Assembly: GCA_903838675.1 (NCBI GenBank)
Contig: CAILZI010000127.1
Location: 1 to 64,000 of the forward strand
DNA: 64,000 bases
Origin: an uncultured Verrucomicrobiota bacterium
GTDB taxonomy: Bacteria > Verrucomicrobiota > Verrucomicrobiia > Verrucomicrobiales > Verrucomicrobiaceae
Direction: 5' to 3'
Below are positions 1 through 7,596 of this stretch, piece by piece. The notes beneath the pieces were generated by a model. That model did no database searches and was not told the origin of the DNA. It saw only the letters and a list, made by a program, of their open reading frames with translations. Each line of letters begins with the position of its first letter. The stretch's first letter is position 1. The translations under genes were made by a program, and so were the position numbers.

Positions 1-313
1 CCGCATGTTTCTCGCCATGGAGAAACAGGTAATTGGTATCCGTCGTTTGCTCTGTAACGCACGGACAGCTCTCTAAACAACCGCCTTTAATCACAAAGCA
101 GCCATAGCCCATGCAAATCATGGAGATACGAGGATTTTTAAGCTCCGCGATGACGGCATCCTTTCGCAATCTGATCTCCTCAATATTCACCCCGTTCAAA
201 AATTCAGAGTATGAAAAGAGATGCTCATGCTCCACGCTCATTTCACTGATGTAATCTCCCTTGCTTATCTGCCCGGAGAGGAACGCGTTTTTGAGTTGTA
301 CTAATTTATTCAT
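1..313 (-). CDS. Partial protein, possibly FkbM-type methyltransferase N-terminus
   Basis: An open frame reads leftward from an ATG at 313 and runs off the window edge, giving about 104 residues. It begins MNKLVQLKNAFLSGQ and continues with a charged helical stretch (residues 1-60), then a Cys-rich segment with CMGYGC and CLESCPC. The helical start resembles the N-terminal region that precedes the methyltransferase domain in some FkbM proteins of O-antigen clusters; this is from memory and weak, because the catalytic domain would lie outside the window. It is the last visible gene of the minus-strand sugar operon, 14 bases after rfbH. Its base composition is clearly more AT-rich than the neighbouring genes, as is common for transferred O-antigen genes. 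Confidence 0.6.
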   Translation of the reverse strand, partial: MNKLVQLKNAFLSGQISKGDYISEMSVEHEHLFSYSEFLNGVNIEEIRLRKDAVIAELKNPRISMICMGYGCFVIKGGCLESCPCVTEQTTDTNYLFLHGEKHA

Positions 314-327
314 GTGTGAACGATGAG

Positions 328-1818
328 CTACCTGCAGCGAACAAATTGACGGATGGTCTCGATCTCGTAATCAAGCATGGCTTTGGAAAGGCCAGGGTAG
401 GTCCCGAGGAATATCGCGGTGTTCATGATCTCGTCGGCACCCGTCAGCGGTGTGGCGATGCGCAAGGCTTCCGGGCGATCTTTTTGAAGCTGAACGAAGG
501 CGGGCTGACGGAGCAGATTGCCGCCGAAGAGCATGCGGTTGCCGATCTTTTTTTCGTCGAGATGACGACCGAGGTCGGCATGGGTGAACGGGGCGCTTTG
601 TTTGACGCGAATCATGAAGCCAAACCAGGAGCAGTCGACGCGACATCCGGTGCTGTCCCAAGTGAATCCATCCTGCGACCAGCCTGTGGCGTGGGTAGGA
701 AGTGAAAAGCTGATAAATTCCTCCAAGTCTGCGAGACCTTCACGAAGGCAGTCCCAGTTTTGTTTGCGCGCCTCGATGAAGGCCGGAAGTTTTTTGAGCT
801 GCTGGCGGCCGATGGCGGCCTGGGGGTCGAGTGGCTTTAGATTATAGCCGAGATGGCTGTAAATGTATTTGTGGTCGTAGCCTTTGGGCAGCTGACCGAG
901 CTGCCAGTCAAAGCGTTTGCCGCAAGTGTTGTCCTTGCCAGAGGCACACCAGCAGTCGCGGCCCCAGTCACGAAAGCTTTCTGCATAGCTCTTGAGCGGG
1001 GGACGGTGGACGATGTTGACCGCCCCCCCTTCCCCCATGGTGAGATGATGTGGCGGGTAAAAAGACTGGGTGGAAATATCTCCCCAGGTGCCTGTGTAAC
1101 GGGTGATGTGAGTGCCGTCTGCTGGGATGCCGGGTGAATTTTCTTTGAAGCCGAGAGCGGCGGCCCTTGCGACGGGCATTGAATAGGTGCAGCCGAGGGC
1201 GTCGCAGTTGTCCTCAATGAGCCAGAGATCATGCCTGCGGCAAAACTCGATCACGGCACTGAGGTCAAAGGGATTGCCCAAGGTATGGGCCATCATGACG
1301 GCTTTGGTTTTGCCTTCAACGAAGGCGGCTTCGAGCTGCTCGACGCATGCGTTGCCGGTGTTTGGATCGTTGTCGATGAAGACGGGGACGGCACCGCACT
1401 GAATGATCGGAGCGACGGTGGTGGGAAAGCCTGCCGCTACGGTGATGACTTCATCTCCGGGCTGGATGCGTTTGTGCGGCGGCAATTTGTGCGTGGTGAG
1501 AGCAGCGAAGGCGACCAGATTGGCTGAAGAGCCGGAATTGACGAGCAGGGAGTGTTTGACGCCGAGGAAGCCTGCGAGTTCTTTTTCAAAAGCCTCACCT
1601 TCAGGACCGAGCGTGAGCCAAAAATCGAGCGTGGCACCGACGGCTGCCTCGACTTCATCTTCGGTGAAGACGCGGCCTGCATAGGGCACTGTTGTCTCTC
1701 CGGGGATGAATGGGGCGGCGTTTTCAGCACCGGGACGGTTGGCGGTGTGCATGAGTGCTGAGTACTCACGTGTAAGCCGGAGGATTTCTTGTTTGAGGTC
1801 TGAGGGGGAACGTTTCAC
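328..1818 (-). CDS. rfbH: CDP-4-keto-6-deoxy-D-glucose 3-dehydrase (RfbH/E1)
   Basis: This 496-residue protein is the PMP- and [2Fe-2S]-dependent dehydrase that removes the C-3 hydroxyl of CDP-4-keto-6-deoxyglucose on the way to 3,6-dideoxyhexoses. It has the type I aminotransferase fold, with the NSGSSAN cofactor loop at 94-100 and EDNCDALG at 202-209. The usual PLP-binding Lys is replaced by His in PPHHLTMGEGG (His257/258), which is the hallmark of E1. The iron-sulfur ligands are visible as Cys205 and the C-x-C-x7-C group at 289, 291 and 299. About 83 residues separate Cys205 from Cys289, longer than the roughly 57 I recall for the family. It follows rfbG by 9 bases. The E3 reductase partner is not in the window. 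Confidence 0.95.
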   Translation of the reverse strand: MKRSPSDLKQEILRLTREYSALMHTANRPGAENAAPFIPGETTVPYAGRVFTEDEVEAAVGATLDFWLTLGPEGEAFEKELAGFLGVKHSLLVNSGSSANLVAFAALTTHKLPPHKRIQPGDEVITVAAGFPTTVAPIIQCGAVPVFIDNDPNTGNACVEQLEAAFVEGKTKAVMMAHTLGNPFDLSAVIEFCRRHDLWLIEDNCDALGCTYSMPVARAAALGFKENSPGIPADGTHITRYTGTWGDISTQSFYPPHHLTMGEGGAVNIVHRPPLKSYAESFRDWGRDCWCASGKDNTCGKRFDWQLGQLPKGYDHKYIYSHLGYNLKPLDPQAAIGRQQLKKLPAFIEARKQNWDCLREGLADLEEFISFSLPTHATGWSQDGFTWDSTGCRVDCSWFGFMIRVKQSAPFTHADLGRHLDEKKIGNRMLFGGNLLRQPAFVQLQKDRPEALRIATPLTGADEIMNTAIFLGTYPGLSKAMLDYEIETIRQFVRCR

Positions 1819-1827
1819 GAAAATGAG

Positions 1828-2940
1828 TCAGTTGGCCCATGGGAGGCGCGCGGCAGAGGCGGCAGCCGTATAATCGGAGATCTGCTGGGCAGTCAGGCCG
1901 GGGGCACTGGCAGGATTGAGATGGCACTGATGATACCATGCTACTGTACGAGCGACGGTCTGCTCAAAATTCCAAACGGGCTGCCACTGGAGCAGGTGCT
2001 TGGCCTTGTCGGTAGCGAGATTGAGCAAAGTGGCCTCGTGAACTGCGTGCGGGTCTGACTTGTCTTTCCAGGTGCCGGGCCAGTGTTTGAGGGCTTCGTT
2101 GACAACGTCTGCGACGCTGCGATTGGAACTTAGCGCAGGACCAAAATTGAAGGCGCTACAGAGTTGATTGAGTTCCGGCGATTTTTTATCAGCGGCCTGA
2201 TGAACGGAGGCGGCGAGGTGCAAGTAGCCGCTGAGCGGCTCCAGTACGTGCTGCCAGGGACGCGTGGCGATTTTATTGCGCACGGCGATCGACTCTCCCC
2301 GCGCGAGAGCACGAATGCAGTCGGGCATGATGCGGTCCAGCGCCCAATCTCCACCACCAATGACATTGCCAGCTCGTGCGGAAGCGAGGTGCACAACGGT
2401 GTCTGCACCGGAGAAAAAGGAGCGGCGATAGGAGCTGATGGCGATCTCTGCAGAACCTTTGGAAGCACTGTATGGGTCGTGCCCGCCGAGCGCATCCACC
2501 TCCCGGTAGCTATGCACCCACTCGCGATTGTCATAACACTTGTCCGTCGAGATGCACAGCAAAGTGCATGGCCGGGCAGCCAGGCGCACAGCCTCCATGA
2601 CATGCACTGTGCCCATCACATTTGTGGCAAAGGTGTCCACCGGCTGCGTATAAGAAAGCCTGACGAGTGGCTGCGCAGCGAGGTGAAAGACAAAATCAGG
2701 CTGCGTTTTTTCGACCAAGCGGCAAACGAGCCCCAGATCGCGAATGTCGCCGATGTGATGATTGAGACGACTGGCAAGTTTCAATTCATCAAAGATCGCG
2801 GGCTGAGTATTGGGCTCCAGCGCAAGACCTGTAACCTCGGCACCTAATGAGAGCAGCCATTCAGCAAGCCAGCCGCCTTTGAAGCCTGTATGACCTGTGA
2901 GCAGGACACGCTTTCCGCGATAGGTGTCGGCGAAATGCAT
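1828..2940 (-). CDS. rfbG: CDP-glucose 4,6-dehydratase
   Basis: This 370-residue extended SDR enzyme converts CDP-glucose to CDP-4-keto-6-deoxyglucose with tightly bound NAD. The Rossmann loop TGHTGFKG is at residues 15-22, and the active-site region has STDKCYDN followed by the YSASK catalytic Tyr/Lys motif. The frame is open 14 codons further upstream, but those codons would overlap rfbF. The ATG at 2940, 5 bases after the rfbF stop, gives the family's usual N-terminus and length, so it was chosen. Its product is the substrate of RfbH, encoded next. The rfbF-G-H order matches the classical CDP-dideoxyhexose pathway of enteric O-antigen clusters. Confidence 0.95.
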   Translation of the reverse strand: MHFADTYRGKRVLLTGHTGFKGGWLAEWLLSLGAEVTGLALEPNTQPAIFDELKLASRLNHHIGDIRDLGLVCRLVEKTQPDFVFHLAAQPLVRLSYTQPVDTFATNVMGTVHVMEAVRLAARPCTLLCISTDKCYDNREWVHSYREVDALGGHDPYSASKGSAEIAISSYRRSFFSGADTVVHLASARAGNVIGGGDWALDRIMPDCIRALARGESIAVRNKIATRPWQHVLEPLSGYLHLAASVHQAADKKSPELNQLCSAFNFGPALSSNRSVADVVNEALKHWPGTWKDKSDPHAVHEATLLNLATDKAKHLLQWQPVWNFEQTVARTVAWYHQCHLNPASAPGLTAQQISDYTAAASAARLPWAN

Positions 2941-2945
2941 AGGGC

Positions 2946-3728
2946 CTACCAGATTTTCCAGGGCGCCCTGCCTTGTGCCCATAGTTCGTTGAGGTGCTGC
3001 ATCTCCTGGTAGGTGTCCATCGGCTGCCAGAAGTCTTCATGCCTAAAGGCATTGAGCTGACTGTCGCGAACAAGATCATCGATAGGCTGGCGCTCGAGCA
3101 TGACCTGAGGGTCAGCACTGAGGTAGTCAAACATCTGGTGGCTGCACACCATGTACCCCCCATTGACATAAGCCTCTTCATACTGCGGCTTTTCGTTGAA
3201 GACGTGAATGGTATTGTCATTCTCGATGCGGAGCGAGCCGAAGCGGCCGGCGGGATGCACGGCGGTGAGGGTGCAAACTTTGCCCGAAGCATGATGCGCA
3301 GCAATGGAGGCATTCACATCGAGGTTGGAGAGGCCGTCACCGTAGGTGAGCAAAAACGGCTCGCCATCTGGAATGTAACGCTGGATACGCTTTACGCGAG
3401 CAGAGGTCATCGTATGCTCACCGGTTTCAGCGAGGGTCACAGACCAGTCTTTTTCATCATTTTTGTCATGAAATTGCAGCGCAGCATTTTGTCCGAGGTA
3501 GAGCGTCACGTCGGAGGTGTTCCAAAGATAGTTGCGGAAGTACTCCTTGATACACTCGCCCTTGTAGCCCAGGCAGATGATGAATTCCTTGTGCCCGTAG
3601 TGTGCGTAGGTCTTCATGATGTGCCAGAGGATGGGCTGGCCACCGATCGAGGCCATCGGCTTGGGACGAAACTCAGTTTCTTCACGCAGACGAGTGCCTT
3701 TACCACCGCATAAGATCACAACCTTCAT
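2946..3728 (-). CDS. rfbF: Glucose-1-phosphate cytidylyltransferase
   Basis: This 260-residue nucleotidyltransferase makes CDP-glucose from CTP and glucose-1-phosphate, the first committed step of the CDP-sugar pathway. The N-terminus MKVVILCGGKGTRL is the nucleotide-binding signature. It is followed by FRPKPM, with the conserved Lys, and by YGHKEFIICLGYKG. TYGDGL further along is the metal-binding Asp region. Length is normal for the family. It lies 41 bases downstream of the epimerase gene and 5 bases before rfbG, so rfbF, rfbG and rfbH should share one transcript. Confidence 0.96.
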   Translation of the reverse strand: MKVVILCGGKGTRLREETEFRPKPMASIGGQPILWHIMKTYAHYGHKEFIICLGYKGECIKEYFRNYLWNTSDVTLYLGQNAALQFHDKNDEKDWSVTLAETGEHTMTSARVKRIQRYIPDGEPFLLTYGDGLSNLDVNASIAAHHASGKVCTLTAVHPAGRFGSLRIENDNTIHVFNEKPQYEEAYVNGGYMVCSHQMFDYLSADPQVMLERQPIDDLVRDSQLNAFRHEDFWQPMDTYQEMQHLNELWAQGRAPWKIW

Positions 3729-3769
3729 ATTTTTATGAACGTAATTGACGCCAATCCAAGCAAGGGTGA

Positions 3770-4723
3770 CTAGATTTTTTTTGCTACCTGTTTGTAAAAG
3801 TCCAGCGTTCTACGGAGCCCTTCCTCCCAGGACACCTGAACCTCATAACCCAGGCCATCTTTTGCCGCACTGATGTCTGCCAGAGAATGCAGAACGTCCC
3901 CAGCGCGTGCCGACTCGAACTTTGGCTGCAGTTCCTGGCCGGTCAGCTGGTTGATGTCTTTCACAAGCCGGAGCAAATCAATCGAGTGGCCGGCTGCCAC
4001 ATTGAAGACCTTGCCAGCAGCCTTCTCCGCAGGCGCCTCTGCAGCGAGCAGATTCGCTGAGACGGCATTGTCCACATAGGTGAAATCGCGGGCCTGGCTG
4101 CCATCTCCAAAGATCACCGGTGGTTTTCCTTCCAGCATAAAGGTGCAGAACTTCGCGATCACACCGGAATAGGGCGAATCAAAAGCCTGCCTAGGCCCGA
4201 AGATGTTGAAGTAGCGCAACGCTATGGCTTCAAAGCCATAGAGCTGATAAAAGAGCTGGCAGTAACGCTCGCCACCGTACTTTTGCAGCGCGTAGGGTGA
4301 CAGCGGCTGCACGGGCAGCCCTTCATGCTTTGCGGGCACATCTGCGTTCCCGTAGATCGAGGATGATGAAGCAAACATCAACCGCTTCACCCCGGCGTCT
4401 CTGGCAGCGAGCAGCACATTCAGCGTGCCGTCGAGATTGTTCGCATTGCTCTCCAGCGGTGCGGCGACAGAGCGAGGCACCGAGGGAAGCGCACCCTGGT
4501 GAAAGACCCAGTCGATGCCGGGCATCAGCTTTGCCAGCAGTGCCTGGTCACAGATGTCACCCTTAACAAGGTCGATCTTGTCTCCCGTTTTTTTCCAATC
4601 AAGATTGGCGGGATTGCCGAGAGAGAGATTGTCCAACACGATGACTTCAGCGCCTCTACGACAGAGGGCCTCGGAAATATGAGAGCCAATAAAACCTGCA
4701 CCACCTGTGACGAGAGCCTTCAT
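3770..4723 (-). CDS. NAD-dependent nucleotide-sugar epimerase (SDR, GalE/WbpP type)
   Basis: This 317-residue extended SDR protein has the Rossmann motif TGGAGFIGSH at residues 7-16, Asp31 closing the NAD pocket, the SSSSIYGN active-site Ser strand and the YALQK catalytic Tyr/Lys pair. NIFGPRQ and the DFTYVDN motif are typical of UDP-hexose and UDP-HexNAc 4-epimerases. Its start overlaps the stop of the preceding sugar dehydrogenase by 4 bases (ATGA), indicating translational coupling. The pairing suggests action on the dehydrogenase product, for example a UDP-HexNAcA or UDP-uronate, as with WbpP or GalE-like enzymes. Substrate choice cannot be read from the sequence. Confidence 0.88.
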   Translation of the reverse strand: MKALVTGGAGFIGSHISEALCRRGAEVIVLDNLSLGNPANLDWKKTGDKIDLVKGDICDQALLAKLMPGIDWVFHQGALPSVPRSVAAPLESNANNLDGTLNVLLAARDAGVKRLMFASSSSIYGNADVPAKHEGLPVQPLSPYALQKYGGERYCQLFYQLYGFEAIALRYFNIFGPRQAFDSPYSGVIAKFCTFMLEGKPPVIFGDGSQARDFTYVDNAVSANLLAAEAPAEKAAGKVFNVAAGHSIDLLRLVKDINQLTGQELQPKFESARAGDVLHSLADISAAKDGLGYEVQVSWEEGLRRTLDFYKQVAKKI

Positions 4724-6015
4724 GCTTTAAAATAATTTGGTTTGCCCTTCATCAGGGAACTTAGTGCATTGCGTGAATCCACCACCAGACGTGCGTGCTC
4801 CGCTATGAGCGTTGCATCCACCGCCTTGTGGTTCGTTGCAACGAGCACCAGATCGTATTCAGCCAGCGTACCGGCCACCAGCGCCACGCTCTTGCGTCCA
4901 GCGAAATGCGCATGCTCACGTGAAGGGCGTATCACCGGCACATGCGGATCGTGGTAATCCACTTCCGCGCCCTGCTGTTCCAGGAGATCCCACAGAACAT
5001 AGGCAGGGCTTTCACGATCATCATCGACGTTTGACTTGTAGGCGATACCAATCATGAGAATGCGGCTGTCACGGATGGTCAGGTGCAACGAAGCCAGAGC
5101 CTCACCCACACGCTGAATCACGTATGCCGGCATGGAGGTATTGACCTCACCAGCCAGTTCGATGAAACGTGTCTCCTGACCGTATTCACGTGCCTTCCAG
5201 GTCAGGTAAAAAGGATCGATCGGAATGCAATGGCCTCCGAGCCCAGGTCCGGGATAAAATGGCATGAAACCAAAAGGCTTTGTCTTCGCAGCCTCGATAA
5301 CATCCCAGATATCGATGCCCATCGCGGCATAGACGACCTTGAGTTCGTTCACCATGGCGATGTTCACAGCCCGGAAAATGTTTTCCGTCAGTTTCACCGC
5401 CTCTGCCACACGGCAGGACTCCACCGGCACCAGTGTCTTGATCGCCCGGCCATAGACACTCAGTGCATGTTTCTGGCATTCAGGGGTGAATCCACCGACG
5501 ATTTTTGGAATCAATGCGACATCACTCTGAGGGTTGCCTGGATCCTCTCGTTCTGGCGAGAATGCGAGATGAAAATCCACCCCCGCCTTGAGGCTGGAAC
5601 CTGCTTCAAGCACCTCTCTTAGTTCAGTGTCCGTTGTCCCAGGATAAGTGGTGGACTCCAGCACTACCAATTGACCACTTTTGAGGTGAGGGGCAATGGC
5701 GCGGCCGGTGTCCAGGACATAGGTGAGGTCAGGTTCGCGGTGTTTCGCCAGCGGCGTGGGGACACAGATAATGATGGCCTCACATTCGCAAACACGAGAA
5801 AAGTCCGTGGTGGCGGAAAAGCGCCCAGCATCGCGCTGTGCACGCACGGCTTCAGAGGAAATGTGAAGGATGTAGGTCTCTCCTACCTCCAAGGCATTAA
5901 TTTTGGCAGGATCAATGTCGAATCCCAGCACGGTGCTGCCAGTACTGGCAAACTGAAGGCTCAAAGGCAGGCCCACATAGCCTAAGCCGATAATGCCGAT
6001 GGTGGATGGCGTCAT
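4720..6015 (-). CDS. Nucleotide-sugar dehydrogenase (UDP-glucose/UDP-HexNAc 6-dehydrogenase)
   Basis: This 431-residue enzyme oxidises the C-6 hydroxyl of a UDP-sugar to a carboxylate with two NAD. It shows the N-terminal Rossmann loop GIIGLGYVGLP at residues 6-16, the ESTTYPGTT loop, the KLTENIFRAVNIA helix with its catalytic Lys, and the nucleophilic Cys in GLGGHCIPIDPFYL. The C-terminal NAD-like domain ends with DSRNAL. Motifs resemble the WbpA/WecC branch more than Ugd, but this is not decisive. The frame is open to 6096, but the ATG at 6015 gives the family N-terminus. It is the first gene of the minus-strand polysaccharide operon. Confidence 0.9.
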   Translation of the reverse strand: MTPSTIGIIGLGYVGLPLSLQFASTGSTVLGFDIDPAKINALEVGETYILHISSEAVRAQRDAGRFSATTDFSRVCECEAIIICVPTPLAKHREPDLTYVLDTGRAIAPHLKSGQLVVLESTTYPGTTDTELREVLEAGSSLKAGVDFHLAFSPEREDPGNPQSDVALIPKIVGGFTPECQKHALSVYGRAIKTLVPVESCRVAEAVKLTENIFRAVNIAMVNELKVVYAAMGIDIWDVIEAAKTKPFGFMPFYPGPGLGGHCIPIDPFYLTWKAREYGQETRFIELAGEVNTSMPAYVIQRVGEALASLHLTIRDSRILMIGIAYKSNVDDDRESPAYVLWDLLEQQGAEVDYHDPHVPVIRPSREHAHFAGRKSVALVAGTLAEYDLVLVATNHKAVDATLIAEHARLVVDSRNALSSLMKGKPNYFKA

Positions 6016-6244
6016 GTAAAAATCAGAGATGTGAAAATTGGATATGAAGGCAAGGCAGGAGGCTTGCGAGAACTTTTTTCCAAAAAGGAGGGCCACCCGA
6101 TAAATGAAGCGCCAAACATGACATACAAATTGGGTCGATAGTCCAATGCAATTTTCCTAAAATCGTACCAAACTGACAAAATCGGTGTCGATTTTTATAA
6201 ATCGCCCACCATTACAGCATGTTGGCATTTTTATTCTAAGCTTA

Positions 6245-6272
6245 TTGCCGATATATGGCATTGATCTATAAC
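6245..6272 (+). promoter_or_regulatory. Candidate sigma-70-type promoter for the glycosyltransferase gene
   Basis: TTGCCG at 6245-6250 (4 of 6 to TTGACA) is followed after 16 bases by TATAAC at 6267-6272 (5 of 6 to TATAAT). It sits in the AT-rich divergent region and would give a leader of roughly 115 bases that contains the inverted repeat at 6358-6389. Such matches arise by chance in AT-rich DNA. Confidence 0.3.
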
Positions 6273-6357
6273 ATGTTGATCCGCTGTAGGGCAAAAGCTC
6301 TCCGATCCCAGGAGCACCGGTATTTGCATGAACCAACGCCACAAAAAAAGATTTGGC

Positions 6358-6389
6358 TCAACGCTGCTTGAGTAATAGAGCAGCGTTGA
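6358..6389. repeat. Perfect 11-bp inverted repeat at the glycosyltransferase start
   Basis: The left arm TCAACGCTGCT (6358-6368) and right arm AGCAGCGTTGA (6379-6389) are exact reverse complements separated by 10 bases. The right arm ends 4 bases before the ATG at 6394. As DNA it could be an operator. As RNA it would fold into a strong hairpin covering the place where a ribosome-binding site should be; no Shine-Dalgarno motif is visible there. There is no T-run after it, so a terminator is unlikely. Confidence 0.7.
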
Positions 6390-6393
6390 ATTC

Positions 6394-7524
6394 ATGGCTG
6401 ATCCCATCCTCCCCCAACGCATCTGGCGTATTGCCCACTCCGAAGCCTCCCTGGGCTGGGGAGGGCAGGAACACCGCATTCTGGCTGAAATAAACGGATT
6501 CCGCAGCCGCGGCAGCGAAGTTTGGCTGATCGCTCCCATGGACAGCCAGATTTATCAACGCGCCAGTCAGGCCGGAGTGTCGATAGTGGCCCAGCGCTTT
6601 GATCAACGCTACCTGATGCCGTACCATATTCTCAGACTTGCCTGGTGGCTGCATCGCCAGCGCATCGAGATCGTCAATCCACACAGTTCACGAGATGGAT
6701 GGCTGCTCACCATCGCTGCGCGCATCGCACGCGTGCCTCTGATCATCCGCAGCCGCCATTTCGACGTCCCCATTCCGAACAAATCACTCAGCCGACTGAT
6801 GTACAAAGAGTGGAGTCATCACATCCTTACAACCAGCCCCAAGATCACCTCTTCACTGGCTTCCACCTTTGATCTAGATCTGGATGCGATCACCACCCTG
6901 CCAACTGGCGTTGACCTCCAACGCTTCAAGCCCGAGGGGCCCAAAGCAGATTTCTCCGCTTTTGCGCTGCCTCCTCAGACGCCGCTCATCGGCATGGTCA
7001 CGGTGATTCGTGCCGCCAAGGGCATTCAAATACTGGCAGAAGCGGTTCATCTGCTCAAAGCTCATCACGGCATTCAAGTCCACTGCATCATCGCCGGGGA
7101 AGGGCCGGCTCTAGAATATGTGCAGTCAATGGTTTCCCGGTTCTCGGTTGGAAATCAATTCACCTTTTTAGGGCATCGGGAAGATGTGCCCGAAATAATG
7201 CGAGCCCTCGACATCATCGCAATCCCCTCATTTCACGAAGCAATACCCCAGTCAGGCTTGCAAGCACTGGCCATGGGGGTTCCTGTCGTAGCCAGTGACG
7301 TCGGCGGTATTCCCAGCATTATCAGGCATGGAGAAACAGGCCGGCTCGTGCCACCTCATGACGCTGCTGCTCTTGCCGCTGCAATCCGTGAAATCTTGGA
7401 ACAAAAGCTCCAAACTCAGGCCATGAGCCACGCCGGAAGGGAGTTTATCATGGCTCATCACAGTCTTGATACGATGCTGGACCGACTGCACGCCCTCTAT
7501 CGCCGTCATCTCGGCGAGTCATGA
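6394..7524 (+). CDS. Family 4 glycosyltransferase (GT-B fold)
   Basis: This 376-residue protein has the two Rossmann-like halves of GT4 enzymes: an N-terminal acceptor domain with WGGQEHRI at residues 22-29, and a C-terminal donor domain starting near PLIGMVTVIRAAKG (197-210). The donor-binding loop reads SFHEAIPQSGLQALAMG (279-295), followed by GVPVVASDVGG. In the usual E-x7-E motif the first Glu is present (Glu282), but the second position is Gln290. It probably adds a sugar during cell-surface polysaccharide or lipid A core assembly, given the MsbA-type exporter downstream and the nucleotide-sugar operon upstream. Donor and acceptor are unknown. Confidence 0.9.
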   Translation: MADPILPQRIWRIAHSEASLGWGGQEHRILAEINGFRSRGSEVWLIAPMDSQIYQRASQAGVSIVAQRFDQRYLMPYHILRLAWWLHRQRIEIVNPHSSRDGWLLTIAARIARVPLIIRSRHFDVPIPNKSLSRLMYKEWSHHILTTSPKITSSLASTFDLDLDAITTLPTGVDLQRFKPEGPKADFSAFALPPQTPLIGMVTVIRAAKGIQILAEAVHLLKAHHGIQVHCIIAGEGPALEYVQSMVSRFSVGNQFTFLGHREDVPEIMRALDIIAIPSFHEAIPQSGLQALAMGVPVVASDVGGIPSIIRHGETGRLVPPHDAAALAAAIREILEQKLQTQAMSHAGREFIMAHHSLDTMLDRLHALYRRHLGES

Positions 7525-7596
7525 TCCTTGTGCGAGTGACAAGACCTCAGTTAGTTTGACATCCAGTATTTTCCACCCCCTGCTACATCATCGTTC

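Larger units (their letters stand above)
6016..6393. other. AT-rich divergent intergenic region
   Basis: These 378 bases separate the minus-strand sugar operon from the plus-strand glycosyltransferase gene. No convincing gene is seen. The region is markedly more AT-rich than its flanks and must hold the promoters of both units. A candidate sigma-70-like promoter for the plus strand and a perfect inverted repeat next to the glycosyltransferase start are listed separately. Confidence 0.7.
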
